NCBI GenBank assembly: GCA_024654265.1
Contig: JANLIO010000055.1
Location: 1-40,943 of the forward strand
Reading direction: 5' to 3'
From: a bacterium
Lineage (GTDB): Bacteria > Patescibacteriota > Patescibacteriia > 2-12-FULL-60-25
Length of the DNA stretch: 40,943 bases
The notes under the pieces are model-generated. The model saw nothing but the letters and a program-made list of their open reading frames with translations. It ran no database searches and was not told the DNA's origin. Shown in pieces: positions 16,198-23,794 of this stretch. A program made the translations under genes and the position numbers. How positions within the stretch are numbered: position 1 is the stretch's first letter; each line of letters starts with the position of its first letter.

Positions 16198-16383
16198 ATG
16201 GCAACGAAAGCTCAAGTTAATAAATCGCTCAGAAAGCCAAAATTCGGAACACGAATTGTTCATCGATGTTGGCGTTGCGGGCGCAGACACGGTTTTATGC
16301 GGGATTTTAATTTGTGCCGTATCTGTTTCCGTGAACTCGCAAATACAGGGGAGCTCCCAGGTATTACAAAATCAAGCTGGTAA
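16198..16383 (+). CDS. rpsN: 30S ribosomal protein uS14, zinc-binding (type Z)
   Basis: Encodes 61 residues from the ATG at 16198; a TTG two codons upstream is less likely. Two CxxC pairs (C24/C27 in HRCWRCGRRHGF and C40/C43 in CRICFREL) form the zinc ribbon of the short, Zn-dependent uS14. The end is LPGITKSSW, as in the family. Both CxxC pairs are intact. It lies between rplE and rpsH, the canonical spc position. Confidence 0.96.
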   Translation: MATKAQVNKSLRKPKFGTRIVHRCWRCGRRHGFMRDFNLCRICFRELANTGELPGITKSSW

Positions 16384-16388
16384 TTGTT

Positions 16389-16781
16389 ATGCATACTGAC
16401 CCCATAGCAGACTTTATAACACGAATCCGAAATGCGCAGATGGCGCAGAAAGCGATTGTGAAATCTCCGTCCTCACGGATGAAATTTACGATTGCCAAAA
16501 TTTTGGAGCGTGAAGGATTTGTCGGAGCCGTTTCCGAGGAATCAGATGGACCAAAGAAGACAATAACCGTGCATTTAAAATATGAGGATAAAAAGCCGGT
16601 AATTTCTTCAGTAAAACGTATCTCGAAACCCGGACGACGTGTGTATCGCGGAGCAGGGTATCTTCCTCGTGTCCTTTCGGGCATGGGAATTGCCATTGTT
16701 TCGACATCACAGGGTGTGATGACAAATAAGGACGCACGAAGACGGAAGCTCGGAGGAGAGATTCTCTGTGAAATATACTAA
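16389..16781 (+). CDS. rpsH: 30S ribosomal protein uS8
   Basis: Encodes 130 residues, standard length. DPIADFITRIRNAQMAQK at the start, SKPGRRVYRGAGYLPRVLSGMGIAIVSTSQGVMTNKDARRRKLGGEILCEIY at the end. uS8 binds the central domain of 16S rRNA and, in E. coli, represses the spc operon at the rplE region; I see no obvious mimic of that site here. It is 8 bases upstream of rplF. Confidence 0.97.
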   Translation: MHTDPIADFITRIRNAQMAQKAIVKSPSSRMKFTIAKILEREGFVGAVSEESDGPKKTITVHLKYEDKKPVISSVKRISKPGRRVYRGAGYLPRVLSGMGIAIVSTSQGVMTNKDARRRKLGGEILCEIY

Positions 16782-16789
16782 ACTCTATT

Positions 16790-17338
16790 ATGTCACGTAT
16801 TGGAAAACAGCCTATCCCGATCTTAGACACCGTAACCGTTACGGTGGAAAATTCGGATGTCCACGTTAAGGGTCCCAAGGGGGAGCTTACGGTTTCGATT
16901 CATCCAAAAATTTCCGTACGTATGGAGAACGATCCAAAACAAATTTTTGTTGAAGTCGGTAATCCGGACGATCGGAAAGAACGTGCATTATGGGGTTTGA
17001 TGCGCCAACTTATTGCAAACGCAGTACTTGGAGTTACAACTTTTTTTGAACGATCACTAGAATTTGTAGGCGTTGGATACAAAGTTTCAACCACTGGGAG
17101 TGAAGTGCATATGGAGGTTGGTTTTTCACATCCAGTCGATTTTGTTCTCCCAAAGGGTGTTGAAGCAAAGGTTGAGAAAAATATTTTGACGTTGTTTGGT
17201 GCTGATAAGCAGGCTGTTGGTGAAGCAGCTGCGCAAATTCGACGAATACGTCCACCAGAGCCATATAAGGGGAAAGGCATTAAATATACGGATGAAGTTA
17301 TCCGTCGAAAGGCCGGTAAAGCGGCAACAAAGTCTTGA
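16790..17338 (+). CDS. rplF: 50S ribosomal protein uL6
   Basis: Encodes 182 residues. Two uL6 repeats are visible: MSRIGKQPIPILDTVTVTV...VKGPKGELTVSIHP, and LEFVGVGYKVSTTGSEVHMEVGFSHPVDFVLPKGVEAKVE. The signature PPEPYKGKGIKYTDEVIRRKAGKA is near the C-terminus. uL6 stabilises the base of the L7/L12 stalk, near the sarcin-ricin loop. It is 12 bases upstream of rplR. Confidence 0.97.
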   Translation: MSRIGKQPIPILDTVTVTVENSDVHVKGPKGELTVSIHPKISVRMENDPKQIFVEVGNPDDRKERALWGLMRQLIANAVLGVTTFFERSLEFVGVGYKVSTTGSEVHMEVGFSHPVDFVLPKGVEAKVEKNILTLFGADKQAVGEAAAQIRRIRPPEPYKGKGIKYTDEVIRRKAGKAATKS

Positions 17339-17350
17339 TAACGCAACGAT

Positions 17351-17713
17351 ATGAAAACGAACGCTAAAGAAATGAAACGCCAGATGCGCATTCGAAGAAC
17401 ACGCGCAAAAATAACGGGTACAGCAGAGCGCCCTCGGCTTACGGTACGCCGTTCTTTGAAGCATATTTATGCTCAGATTATCGATGACACAAAGGGTGCC
17501 ACGATCGTAGCCGTATCAGACGCAAATCTTTCTGAAGCAGAGATGAAAGAAAAAACAAGAACAGAAGTTGCATTTATTGTTGGAAAAAAGATTGCGGAAG
17601 TTGGAAAGGAAAAAGGAGTGGAATCTGTGGTATTTGATCGTCGCGATCGACGATATCACGGTCGTATTAAAGCATTGGCCGACGGAGCACGCGAAGGCGG
17701 GTTAACATTTTAA
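17351..17713 (+). CDS. rplR: 50S ribosomal protein uL18
   Basis: Encodes 120 residues. RRTRAKITGTAERPRLTVRRSLKHIYAQIIDDTKGATIVAVSDA, VGKKIAEVGKEKGVESVVFDRRDRRYHGRIKALADGAREGGLTF are diagnostic. uL18 joins 5S rRNA to the central protuberance with uL5. It ends 6 bases before rpsE. Confidence 0.97.
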   Translation: MKTNAKEMKRQMRIRRTRAKITGTAERPRLTVRRSLKHIYAQIIDDTKGATIVAVSDANLSEAEMKEKTRTEVAFIVGKKIAEVGKEKGVESVVFDRRDRRYHGRIKALADGAREGGLTF

Positions 17714-17719
17714 TTTTGT

Positions 17720-18499
17720 ATGGAAGAGAATAAAGACACGAAGGTTGAAGAGATCGCGGGCGTAGGAGCCGAGGTCGCAAAAACAGCGGATGCTCCAGCA
17801 TCGACTGCATCTTCTTCAGATACTTCCAAAAAACCTGCATCTGTACCAGCATCAAGCCATCGTGGTCCTGCGCGTGGCGGTCGTGGTCCGGGTGGCCCAG
17901 GAGGTCGAGGCCCAGGAGGTTCCGGCGGTCGTGGTGGTTCCGGAGGAGGCCGTGGTCCCGGTGGCGGTCGTGGCGGTGGACCTCGCCCACGTCGTGACGA
18001 ATTTGAAGTAAAATCAGAATACGACGAAAAGAACCTCGAAGTTGCTCGTGTTACACGTGTGACAAAGGGTGGAAAACGAATGCGTTTCCGTGCTTTGACT
18101 GTTATCGGAAATCGAAAGGGCCGAGTTGGCTTTGGTACGGGAAAAGGCGTTGACTTTCCGGGTTCAACCTCAAAAGCAGCGGCACAGGCTCGAAAGTCTC
18201 TTATTACTGTACCGATGCGAAATGGAACGATTCCTCACTCGATTCGTGCAAAATATGCAGCAGCAGAGATTCTTTTGAATCCAGCTCCTCGTGGGACAGG
18301 AATTAAGGCCGGTGGCCCAGTTCGAGTCGTTTTGGAACTTGCTGGCGTCGGAAACGTTACGGCAAAGATTTTAGGTTCGAAAAATAAGATTAATAACGTG
18401 AGAGCTGTCTTTAAGGCGCTTTCCTTATTGAAATTACCTTTAGAAGAACGAAACGTAAATACGGAAGACAAGGCACCAAAGATAGAGAAAGAAAGCTAG
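17720..18499 (+). CDS. rpsE: 30S ribosomal protein uS5 with an RGG-like N-terminal extension
   Basis: Encodes 259 residues against ~166 in E. coli. The uS5 core starts near residue 96 (FEVKSEYDEKNLEVARVTRVTKGGKRMRFRALTVIGNRKGRVGFGTGKG) and ends normally. The N-terminal ~95 residues comprise an acidic/Ala-Ser segment (1-47) and then a Gly/Arg/Pro tract (about 48-92) of repeated GGRGPGG-type units. RGG-like tracts bind RNA in other proteins; here they would project from the mRNA entry side. The start ATG has no competitor closer to the core. rplO follows after only 24 bases, so no L30 gene is present. Confidence 0.95.
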   Translation: MEENKDTKVEEIAGVGAEVAKTADAPASTASSSDTSKKPASVPASSHRGPARGGRGPGGPGGRGPGGSGGRGGSGGGRGPGGGRGGGPRPRRDEFEVKSEYDEKNLEVARVTRVTKGGKRMRFRALTVIGNRKGRVGFGTGKGVDFPGSTSKAAAQARKSLITVPMRNGTIPHSIRAKYAAAEILLNPAPRGTGIKAGGPVRVVLELAGVGNVTAKILGSKNKINNVRAVFKALSLLKLPLEERNVNTEDKAPKIEKES

Positions 18500-18523
18500 G
18501 ACGTTTGAACGTACCCGAAATAT

Positions 18524-19009
18524 ATGACACTCTCACTTCACACAATCGCGCCATCGAAAGGTGCAAAAAAGACAAAAAAACGCATTGGTCGTGGCTATGG
18601 TTCCGGTAAGGGAACAACAGCAGGACGCGGAACCAAGGGACAGCGCGCACGAACCGGTGGACGCAATGGTTTGAAATTAAAGGGTTTGAAACAGATGATC
18701 CTTGGTTTCCCAAAGTCTCGCGGTTTTGCAAGTACAAAGGCGCAGGTCTTTGATATTCGAGCTGAGCGTGTCATGAAAGTGTTTAATGACAATGCGACTG
18801 TAACGGTTGCCGAGTTGAAGAAAAAGGGTCTTTTGCCTAAACAGGCCGTTTACGTCAAACTGATCGGTGGAGGTGAAGAGGCAGTAAAGCCATTGAAAAT
18901 TGTTGGTATTCGTGCAACACAGTCAGTGAAGACTGCGATTGAAAAGGCGGGGGGTACATTCATCGAAGCTCAGGAGGTTGTTGTAACTAAAAAGTCGAAA
19001 AAGGAATAG
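18524..19009 (+). CDS. rplO: 50S ribosomal protein uL15
   Basis: Encodes 161 residues. The Gly/Arg-rich start KKRIGRGYGSGKGTTAGRGTKGQRARTGG and the C-terminal KPLKIVGIRATQSVKTAIEKAGGTFIE are diagnostic. uL15 threads into the core of the 50S. It directly follows rpsE, where most other bacteria have rpmD in between, and is 59 bases upstream of the secY ATG. Confidence 0.97.
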   Translation: MTLSLHTIAPSKGAKKTKKRIGRGYGSGKGTTAGRGTKGQRARTGGRNGLKLKGLKQMILGFPKSRGFASTKAQVFDIRAERVMKVFNDNATVTVAELKKKGLLPKQAVYVKLIGGGEEAVKPLKIVGIRATQSVKTAIEKAGGTFIEAQEVVVTKKSKKE

Positions 19010-19068
19010 GGATCGTGTCCTTACCTCGTCTTTAATCATGTTGGTTTTTGACATTTGAACCGAAAATT

Positions 19069-20346
19069 ATGTTAGAAAAATTTCTAAATATTTGGAAGAT
19101 TAAAGATCTGCGACACGCGTTCCTCTTTGTGTTTGGTGTGATGGTTTTATTCCGAGTCGCAGCGCATATCCCGCTTCCGGGAATTGATCTTGTGGCTCTT
19201 CGAAGTTTTTTTGAAGCAAATCAAGTATTAGGACTTTTGAATATTTTTTCAGGTGGAACGATTAATCGTTTCTCTGTTGTCGCACTTGGTGTTGCTCCGT
19301 TTATTACATCATCAATTATTTTTCAGCTCCTTGGCATGATTGTGCCAAGCATTGAAGCAATCCAAAAGGATGGAGAAGCTGGCCAAAAAAAGATAAACCA
19401 ATGGACGCGTCTTGCAACGGTTCCTCTCGCAATGTTGCAATCATTCGCACTTTTGTCGTTGTTACGTCAGTCACAATTTCAAATTATTTCAAGGAACGAT
19501 GCTTTCTTTGTCATTACATTAATCATGACTGTTACAGCAGGGACAGTATTCCTGATGTGGCTTGGAGAACTTATCTCTGAAAAGAAAATTGGAAATGGTA
19601 TTTCACTCATGATTTTTGCCGGAATTTTAGCTGGCTTACCGCAACAGGTCTCACAGCTCATTGTTTCATTTGATTCATCGCAAATATTTACGTGGGTGAT
19701 CTATGCTTTGATCGCTCTTATTACGATTGTTGGTGTTGTGTATGTCACAGAAGCACAGCGTAATATTCCCGTGCAATACGCGCGTCAAACACGTGGAACA
19801 GGAGTATTGTCCGGTGGCGTTGCTTCGCATTTGCCACTTCGTGTAAACATGGCTGGCGTGATCCCAATCATTTTCGCAATTTCAATTCTTATTTTCCCAT
19901 CGGTAATCGCACAGTTTTTCTTGACGGCGCGGACACAGTGGGTTGCTGACGCGGCGCGATGGGTCATTGCTATTCTTCAGAATCAGGCTGTATACGGTAT
20001 TTCGTATTTTCTTCTTGTTTTTGCATTTACTTTCTTCTACACCGCAATTATTTTTCAGCCAGATCAAATTGCAGAGAATTTACAGAAGCAAGGAGGTTTT
20101 ATCCCAGGTATTCGTCCGGGAAAACCAACATCTGAGTATCTTCAAGCTGTAATCTCGCGAATCAATCTTTTTGGGGCATCATTCCTTGGTCTTATTGCTG
20201 TCCTCCCAATTTTAGCGCAAGGATCTGGTGGAAATCAGCTTCTCGCTGTTGGCGGAACATCGTTACTTATCGTTGTCTCCGTTGTTATTGAATCGGTAAA
20301 ACAGGTCGAATCGCAAATCACAATGCGACAGTACGACGCGTATTAG
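19069..20346 (+). CDS. secY: Protein translocase subunit SecY
   Basis: Encodes 425 residues from the ATG at 19069 (MLEKFLNIWKIKDLRHAFLF); a TTG at 19048 would add 7 residues and is less likely. Ten TM helices are apparent. Signatures: HIPLPGID near residue 34, NIFSGGTINRFSVVALGVAPFITSSIIFQLL (plug and TM2), RNIPVQYARQ in the cytoplasmic loop, and the C-terminal QPDQIAENLQKQGGFIPGIRPG. SecY forms the protein-conducting channel with SecE/SecG. It closes the ribosomal cluster; no terminator with a T-run is visible after it. Confidence 0.97.
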   Translation: MLEKFLNIWKIKDLRHAFLFVFGVMVLFRVAAHIPLPGIDLVALRSFFEANQVLGLLNIFSGGTINRFSVVALGVAPFITSSIIFQLLGMIVPSIEAIQKDGEAGQKKINQWTRLATVPLAMLQSFALLSLLRQSQFQIISRNDAFFVITLIMTVTAGTVFLMWLGELISEKKIGNGISLMIFAGILAGLPQQVSQLIVSFDSSQIFTWVIYALIALITIVGVVYVTEAQRNIPVQYARQTRGTGVLSGGVASHLPLRVNMAGVIPIIFAISILIFPSVIAQFFLTARTQWVADAARWVIAILQNQAVYGISYFLLVFAFTFFYTAIIFQPDQIAENLQKQGGFIPGIRPGKPTSEYLQAVISRINLFGASFLGLIAVLPILAQGSGGNQLLAVGGTSLLIVVSVVIESVKQVESQITMRQYDAY

Positions 20347-20359
20347 AACGGCTGTTCGA

Positions 20360-20389
20360 TTCAAGGATTCAATTGCTCATTGCTATAAA
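20360..20389 (+). promoter_or_regulatory. Probable extended -10 promoter after secY
   Basis: TGC directly in front of TATAAA (20384-20389), with a poor -35 (TTCAAG, 20360-20365) at 18 bases. It shows the same TGC-TATA pattern as the rpsL and tuf promoters. Transcription would start near 20396, within the small hairpin at 20390-20406 (CTCGGT, loop TAAAT, ACCGAG). Confidence 0.5.
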
Positions 20390-20418
20390 CTCGGTTAAAT
20401 ACCGAGAAAGGGGGTCTT

Positions 20419-20457
20419 ATGGGTTGCTCATTAAACAAAGAAAGGTGGTTTAGATGA
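20419..20457 (+). CDS. Possible 12-codon leader ORF
   Basis: ATG at 20419 reads MGCSLNKERWFR and stops at TGA 20455-20457, which overlaps the ATG of the next gene as ATGA. It is preceded by AAAGGGGG (20407-20414), 4 bases before the ATG. The purine-rich box, position in the leader and stop/start overlap would suit translational coupling. Against it: the next gene has its own good site (AAAGGTGG, 20441-20448), and a 12-codon frame can occur by chance. Confidence 0.3.
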   Translation: MGCSLNKERWFR

Positions 20458-21179
20458 ATCTTCCGAGTTTTGAAGATGTTGAACGTGAGGTTCGAAAAAC
20501 CTTTCCGCTGTCTGCCTTAGGCAGATTGAAAGAAGAGATTACGATCCAAAAGATGCGATTCGTATCTCGCGTTTTCATCTCGTTGGTGATCGTAAATCTT
20601 CTTTGCGCATTTCTTGTGTCGGCCCTAGGTTTGGTTCGTCTTTGCTCAGGTCGGCTCGTCGCAGTTGCGTGTGTTTGGTTTGCTCTTAGCTTCTTCATGT
20701 GGGTATATAGCCGTTCTGTTATACGACGAGAATACGAACGGCATGTTCTCGAAAAGATTGGAATCTATTTGGTGAATGAGCTTGACGCATATCTTCGTCA
20801 CTCGGATTCAGTCCTGTTGGCGGATCAGATGTATCGTGAGCGTCTTCAGTCCTATTACGGAAGAACGTTGGGACGGGTTGAGAACATGATTCGCTTTATC
20901 CTCGAGGTCAAGATATCGGCACGTTCAAATGCTGAGGCTCGTAAATATCTCAATCGGGCCTATGATGACGCTGTCGGTTTTGCTCAGGAGTTTGAATGGA
21001 GAAGGCGGGGTGATCAAAGGCGCTTTCTTCTCGAGAAGATGGCTCGAGTCGTCGAACAGCGTCGCTTCGAATCGACTTCACTTGAAACGGGATCTGTGGC
21101 TGATGTAGAAGACGGCCTTGATACAGATGAACGCGTTGAAAGTCTTAATGATCTATCACAAGGTCGTACCTTGCATTGA
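20454..21179 (+). CDS. Two-TM protein of unknown function in the secY-adk interval
   Basis: Encodes 241 residues; ribosome-binding site AAAGGTGG 5 bases before the ATG. Two hydrophobic helices (about residues 38-60 and 68-86) form a hairpin near the N-terminus. The rest (about 95-205) is predominantly helical and charged (EYERHVLEKIG..., RERLQSYYGRTLGRVENM, RRRGDQRRFLLEKMARVVEQRR), and the end is acidic. The layout is a membrane-anchored cytoplasmic helical domain. I recognise no family. It has its own promoter and terminator, so it is a single-gene unit inserted between secY and the adk operon. Confidence 0.75.
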   Translation: MNLPSFEDVEREVRKTFPLSALGRLKEEITIQKMRFVSRVFISLVIVNLLCAFLVSALGLVRLCSGRLVAVACVWFALSFFMWVYSRSVIRREYERHVLEKIGIYLVNELDAYLRHSDSVLLADQMYRERLQSYYGRTLGRVENMIRFILEVKISARSNAEARKYLNRAYDDAVGFAQEFEWRRRGDQRRFLLEKMARVVEQRRFESTSLETGSVADVEDGLDTDERVESLNDLSQGRTLH

Positions 21180-21181
21180 AT

Positions 21182-21210
21182 CCGCTCACAGCTCATGAGC
21201 GGGTTTTTTT
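21182..21210 (+). terminator. Intrinsic terminator
   Basis: CCGCTCA (21182-21188), a 7-base loop, TGAGCGG (21196-21202), then G and seven T. It ends the unit of the two-TM protein. Confidence 0.88.
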
Positions 21211-21271
21211 ATATTGATACGATCGTTTATAAGAACTACACGACCGAGGACGCATGCGATATACTGGCTCT

Positions 21272-21475
21272 ATGAAAAATCATAATCATAATTTGGTTCA
21301 GCAATTGTCTGAGCTGTTGGATAGTGAATGGCGTTTTAAGCAATACAAAAAAGATGCAAAAGTATGCAAGGGGTGTACAACGCTATGGGCAAAGTTTGAA
21401 AAGTCAGTGAAACCGATGATTGAAGACGTTCGTAAAGAGATTGAATCTCATTCGAAAGGTGGAACGTTTAAGTAG
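21272..21475 (+). CDS. Small charged protein with a CxxC pair, function unknown
   Basis: Encodes 67 residues (MKNHNHNLVQQLSELLDSEWRFKQY...). It is mostly helical, with VCKGCTTLW in the middle, and ends in a basic GGTFK. Two starts are possible. The ATG at 21254 has GAGGA only 3 bases upstream. The ATG at 21272 lies 6 bases after a TATACT (-10-like, 21260-21265) and would give a leaderless message. I prefer the latter without much force. The stop TAG shares its last base with the GTG start of the A22 protease gene, so translation of the two is probably coupled. Confidence 0.65.
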   Translation: MKNHNHNLVQQLSELLDSEWRFKQYKKDAKVCKGCTTLWAKFEKSVKPMIEDVRKEIESHSKGGTFK

Positions 21476-22311
21476 TGTTTATGAGAGATCCAAAACATCT
21501 TCACGCGGCACGCTGGCTCGTACCAACACTTTTTGTTGTGGCGGGATTTTTTACGATTCTTTTGGTTCGAAACTCAGCCTCGTCGCTCGTTGAATATGCC
21601 GTTCCAATTCCTGCGTGGGCGTATCTCCTTTTCTTCCTTATCGCAGTTATTGTTTTAACTTTTTTAAGAAAACGAACAAGAACTCGAGTTCTTTGGGAGG
21701 CTCTTTTTACAACCGCGATTTTTTTGGGGATATGGTATGTTTTTCTTCTTTTACGGCTTCCATTCGGTGTATCTCTTCTCATTGCGTCGTTTATTACTGT
21801 CCTTCATATTTTTATTCACGTTGCTCTTTTTCATGATGTGTTCTTTTTACTCGGGAGTATTGGAGCGGCTGTTATCTTCGCGGGCTGGCTTCCGGCGGAA
21901 GTTTTACTTGTCATCTTGGTCGGCTTTACCGTCTATGATATGGTGGCTGGGCCACCGGGTGGACCGGTTCAGCACCTTGCATCTCTTCTTGCGTCACTCG
22001 GTTTTATTCCTGGGTTTGCCTTTCCTGAAAAGGGAAGTGATATTTTTCAGGATTTGGATGCCATTGGTTCCGGGAATTGGGTCTTGCTGGGTACGGGTGA
22101 TGTTGTTCTTCCTCTTGCGTTGGTCGCCAGTGCATCGGGATGGAACATTGCTTCCGGGGTGGTTGTTACGCTGGGTATGTTGCTCGGCGCTCTCTTTTTG
22201 ATTGCCAGACGAGATCTTCATCCGCGTGCAGCTTTACCTGGTTTGTCTGCTGGAGCTGCGGTTCCATTTCTAATTCTGTTGTTTGTTCATGCCTTTTTGG
22301 GTGTTGTGTAG
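21475..22311 (+). CDS. Presenilin-like A22 intramembrane aspartyl protease (SPP_2/DUF1119 type)
   Basis: Encodes 278 residues from GTG 21475 (ATG 21481 is an alternative). About nine hydrophobic helices are visible. The three active-site motifs of the GxGD proteases appear in order: VYD at residues 153-155 in one helix, LGTGDVVLP at 205-213 in the next, and ALPGLSAGA at 253-261 as the PAL-type element. Spacing and wording resemble archaeal presenilin/SPP homologues, where the last motif reads AGLPxLNxGA. Such enzymes cleave single-pass membrane segments or signal-peptide remnants. It lies between a small Cys protein and adk, close behind secY; a role in clearing SecY-derived signal peptides is inference. 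Confidence 0.85.
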   Translation: MFMRDPKHLHAARWLVPTLFVVAGFFTILLVRNSASSLVEYAVPIPAWAYLLFFLIAVIVLTFLRKRTRTRVLWEALFTTAIFLGIWYVFLLLRLPFGVSLLIASFITVLHIFIHVALFHDVFFLLGSIGAAVIFAGWLPAEVLLVILVGFTVYDMVAGPPGGPVQHLASLLASLGFIPGFAFPEKGSDIFQDLDAIGSGNWVLLGTGDVVLPLALVASASGWNIASGVVVTLGMLLGALFLIARRDLHPRAALPGLSAGAAVPFLILLFVHAFLGVV

Positions 22312-22324
22312 GCATGAAAAAAGA

Positions 22325-22987
22325 ATGACTCGTGTGTCGAAACGATTACGCATCACACTCTTCGGTCCTCAAGGATCAGGAAAAGGAACGCAAGGAGAAC
22401 TCCTTGCGGATCGTTTTGATATTCCCATTATCGGAGTTGGTGAACTTTTGAAAGCGGAAATTACAGCACGAACTTCGTTGGGGAAAGTTGTTCGAACATA
22501 TGTTGATTCTGGCACACTTGTTCCTGATGACTTAGCAAATGCAATCCTGCAAAAACGATTAAAAAAACTTGAAGGGGAGCGTGGATTTGTTATGGATGGG
22601 TATCCTAGAAATGTTGATCAAGCTGTATGGCTCGATAAGACGGCGCGAATCAATTTGGCAATTCATATTAAAATTTCGGATAATGAATCGGTAGACCGGC
22701 TTTCAGGTCGACTTCAATGTACAGAGTGTAAACAAACGTATCATGTAAAGCATTCACCACCGATTCGTAAAGGATTATGCGCGATCTGTGGAGGAAAACT
22801 TGTGAAACGTTCAGATGATACGAGTCTCGTTATCCGCAAACGTCTTGAAACATACCATTTCATGACAGAACCGCTTGTAAGCTATTATCGACAACGCGGA
22901 GTCCTTTTGAATATAAATGGAGAACAACCTATTCCGTACGTGTTTGAGGAGATTATCAAAAAGATTGCAAAACTTGGGTTTAAGTAG
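22325..22987 (+). CDS. adk: Adenylate kinase, zinc-LID type
   Basis: Encodes 220 residues from ATG 22325. P-loop GPQGSGKGT at 14-22, MDGYPRN at 90-96 and the AMP site are present. The LID domain carries C132-x2-C135 and C152-x2-C155 (CTEC...CAIC), the four-Cys zinc site of Gram-positive-type Adk. The enzyme catalyses AMP + ATP = 2 ADP. The upstream in-frame start (22283) lies inside the protease gene and is not used. It is followed by map, as in many bacteria, although here both are separated from secY by three accessory genes. Confidence 0.96.
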   Translation: MTRVSKRLRITLFGPQGSGKGTQGELLADRFDIPIIGVGELLKAEITARTSLGKVVRTYVDSGTLVPDDLANAILQKRLKKLEGERGFVMDGYPRNVDQAVWLDKTARINLAIHIKISDNESVDRLSGRLQCTECKQTYHVKHSPPIRKGLCAICGGKLVKRSDDTSLVIRKRLETYHFMTEPLVSYYRQRGVLLNINGEQPIPYVFEEIIKKIAKLGFK

Positions 22988-23014
22988 TTGTATGTGGAGG
23001 AATGGATCAAATAT

Positions 23015-23794
23015 ATGTCTAGAATTAAAACATCAGATGAAATTGAATCGTTGAAACGTGGGGGCGTCATTCTTTCGCGTGCACTCCGAAAAGCGCGTGA
23101 GGCTTGTGTTGTAGGTGCGACAACCGAAGAGCTTGATCGAATCGCACGTGAGGAGATTGAAACGTCTGGTGGGAGGCCTTCATTTTTGGGATATCGGATT
23201 TCAAAACATGATCCGGCTTTTTCTTCAACACTTTGCATCTCAATAAACGATGAGGTTGTTCATGGCCCGGCGCTTCCATCGCGTGTGATCCAGAGCGGAG
23301 ATGTTGTTGGGTTGGATATTGGCATGTGGTATGAAGATTTAGCAACAGATATGGCAACGACGGTAATTGTAGGCTCTGTCTCTCCTGAGATTCAGAAACT
23401 CGTCGATGTAACACGCACGTCATTGGAAAATGCCCTTCATGTTGTGAGGGCGGGAGTGCCGGTTGGAGAAATCGGTGTTGCGGTTGAAGATACGGTAAAG
23501 CCACACGGCTTCGGGATTATTCGAGAGCTCGTTGGTCATGGTGTTGGTCACGCTGTTCATGAAGATCCACAAGTTCCGAATTATCGAAATGCAAAAGCAA
23601 TGAAAGTGATGTTAGAGAAAGATATGGTCATTGCCATTGAACCGATGATTACATTGCGTGGAGCTGAAATTGAAACAAAAGATGATCATTGGACGATCGT
23701 AACGCGTGATGGTTCGTGTTCGGCTCATTTTGAGGTCACGATTGCGATTACTGAGGACGGATATGACTTGATTACTCCTTGGCCTGATGTATGA
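23015..23794 (+). CDS. map: Methionine aminopeptidase, type I
   Basis: Encodes 259 residues from ATG 23015, with GTGGAGGAA 12 bases upstream. All metal and catalytic residues are visible: H83 (VVHGP), D101 (GLDIG), D112 (ATDMATT), H175 (VGHGVGH), E209 (AIEPM) and E240 (HFEVTIAI). The enzyme removes the initiator Met from new proteins whose second residue is small. It overlaps ruvX by ATGA, forming an adk-map-ruvX-recO-asnS string. Confidence 0.96.
   Translation: MSRIKTSDEIESLKRGGVILSRALRKAREACVVGATTEELDRIAREEIETSGGRPSFLGYRISKHDPAFSSTLCISINDEVVHGPALPSRVIQSGDVVGLDIGMWYEDLATDMATTVIVGSVSPEIQKLVDVTRTSLENALHVVRAGVPVGEIGVAVEDTVKPHGFGIIRELVGHGVGHAVHEDPQVPNYRNAKAMKVMLEKDMVIAIEPMITLRGAEIETKDDHWTIVTRDGSCSAHFEVTIAITEDGYDLITPWPDV

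Noticed and set aside
19048..19053. TTGACA just before secY
   Set aside because: The only -10 at the right distance (TTAGAA) falls inside the secY coding start, so it cannot make a useful secY promoter.
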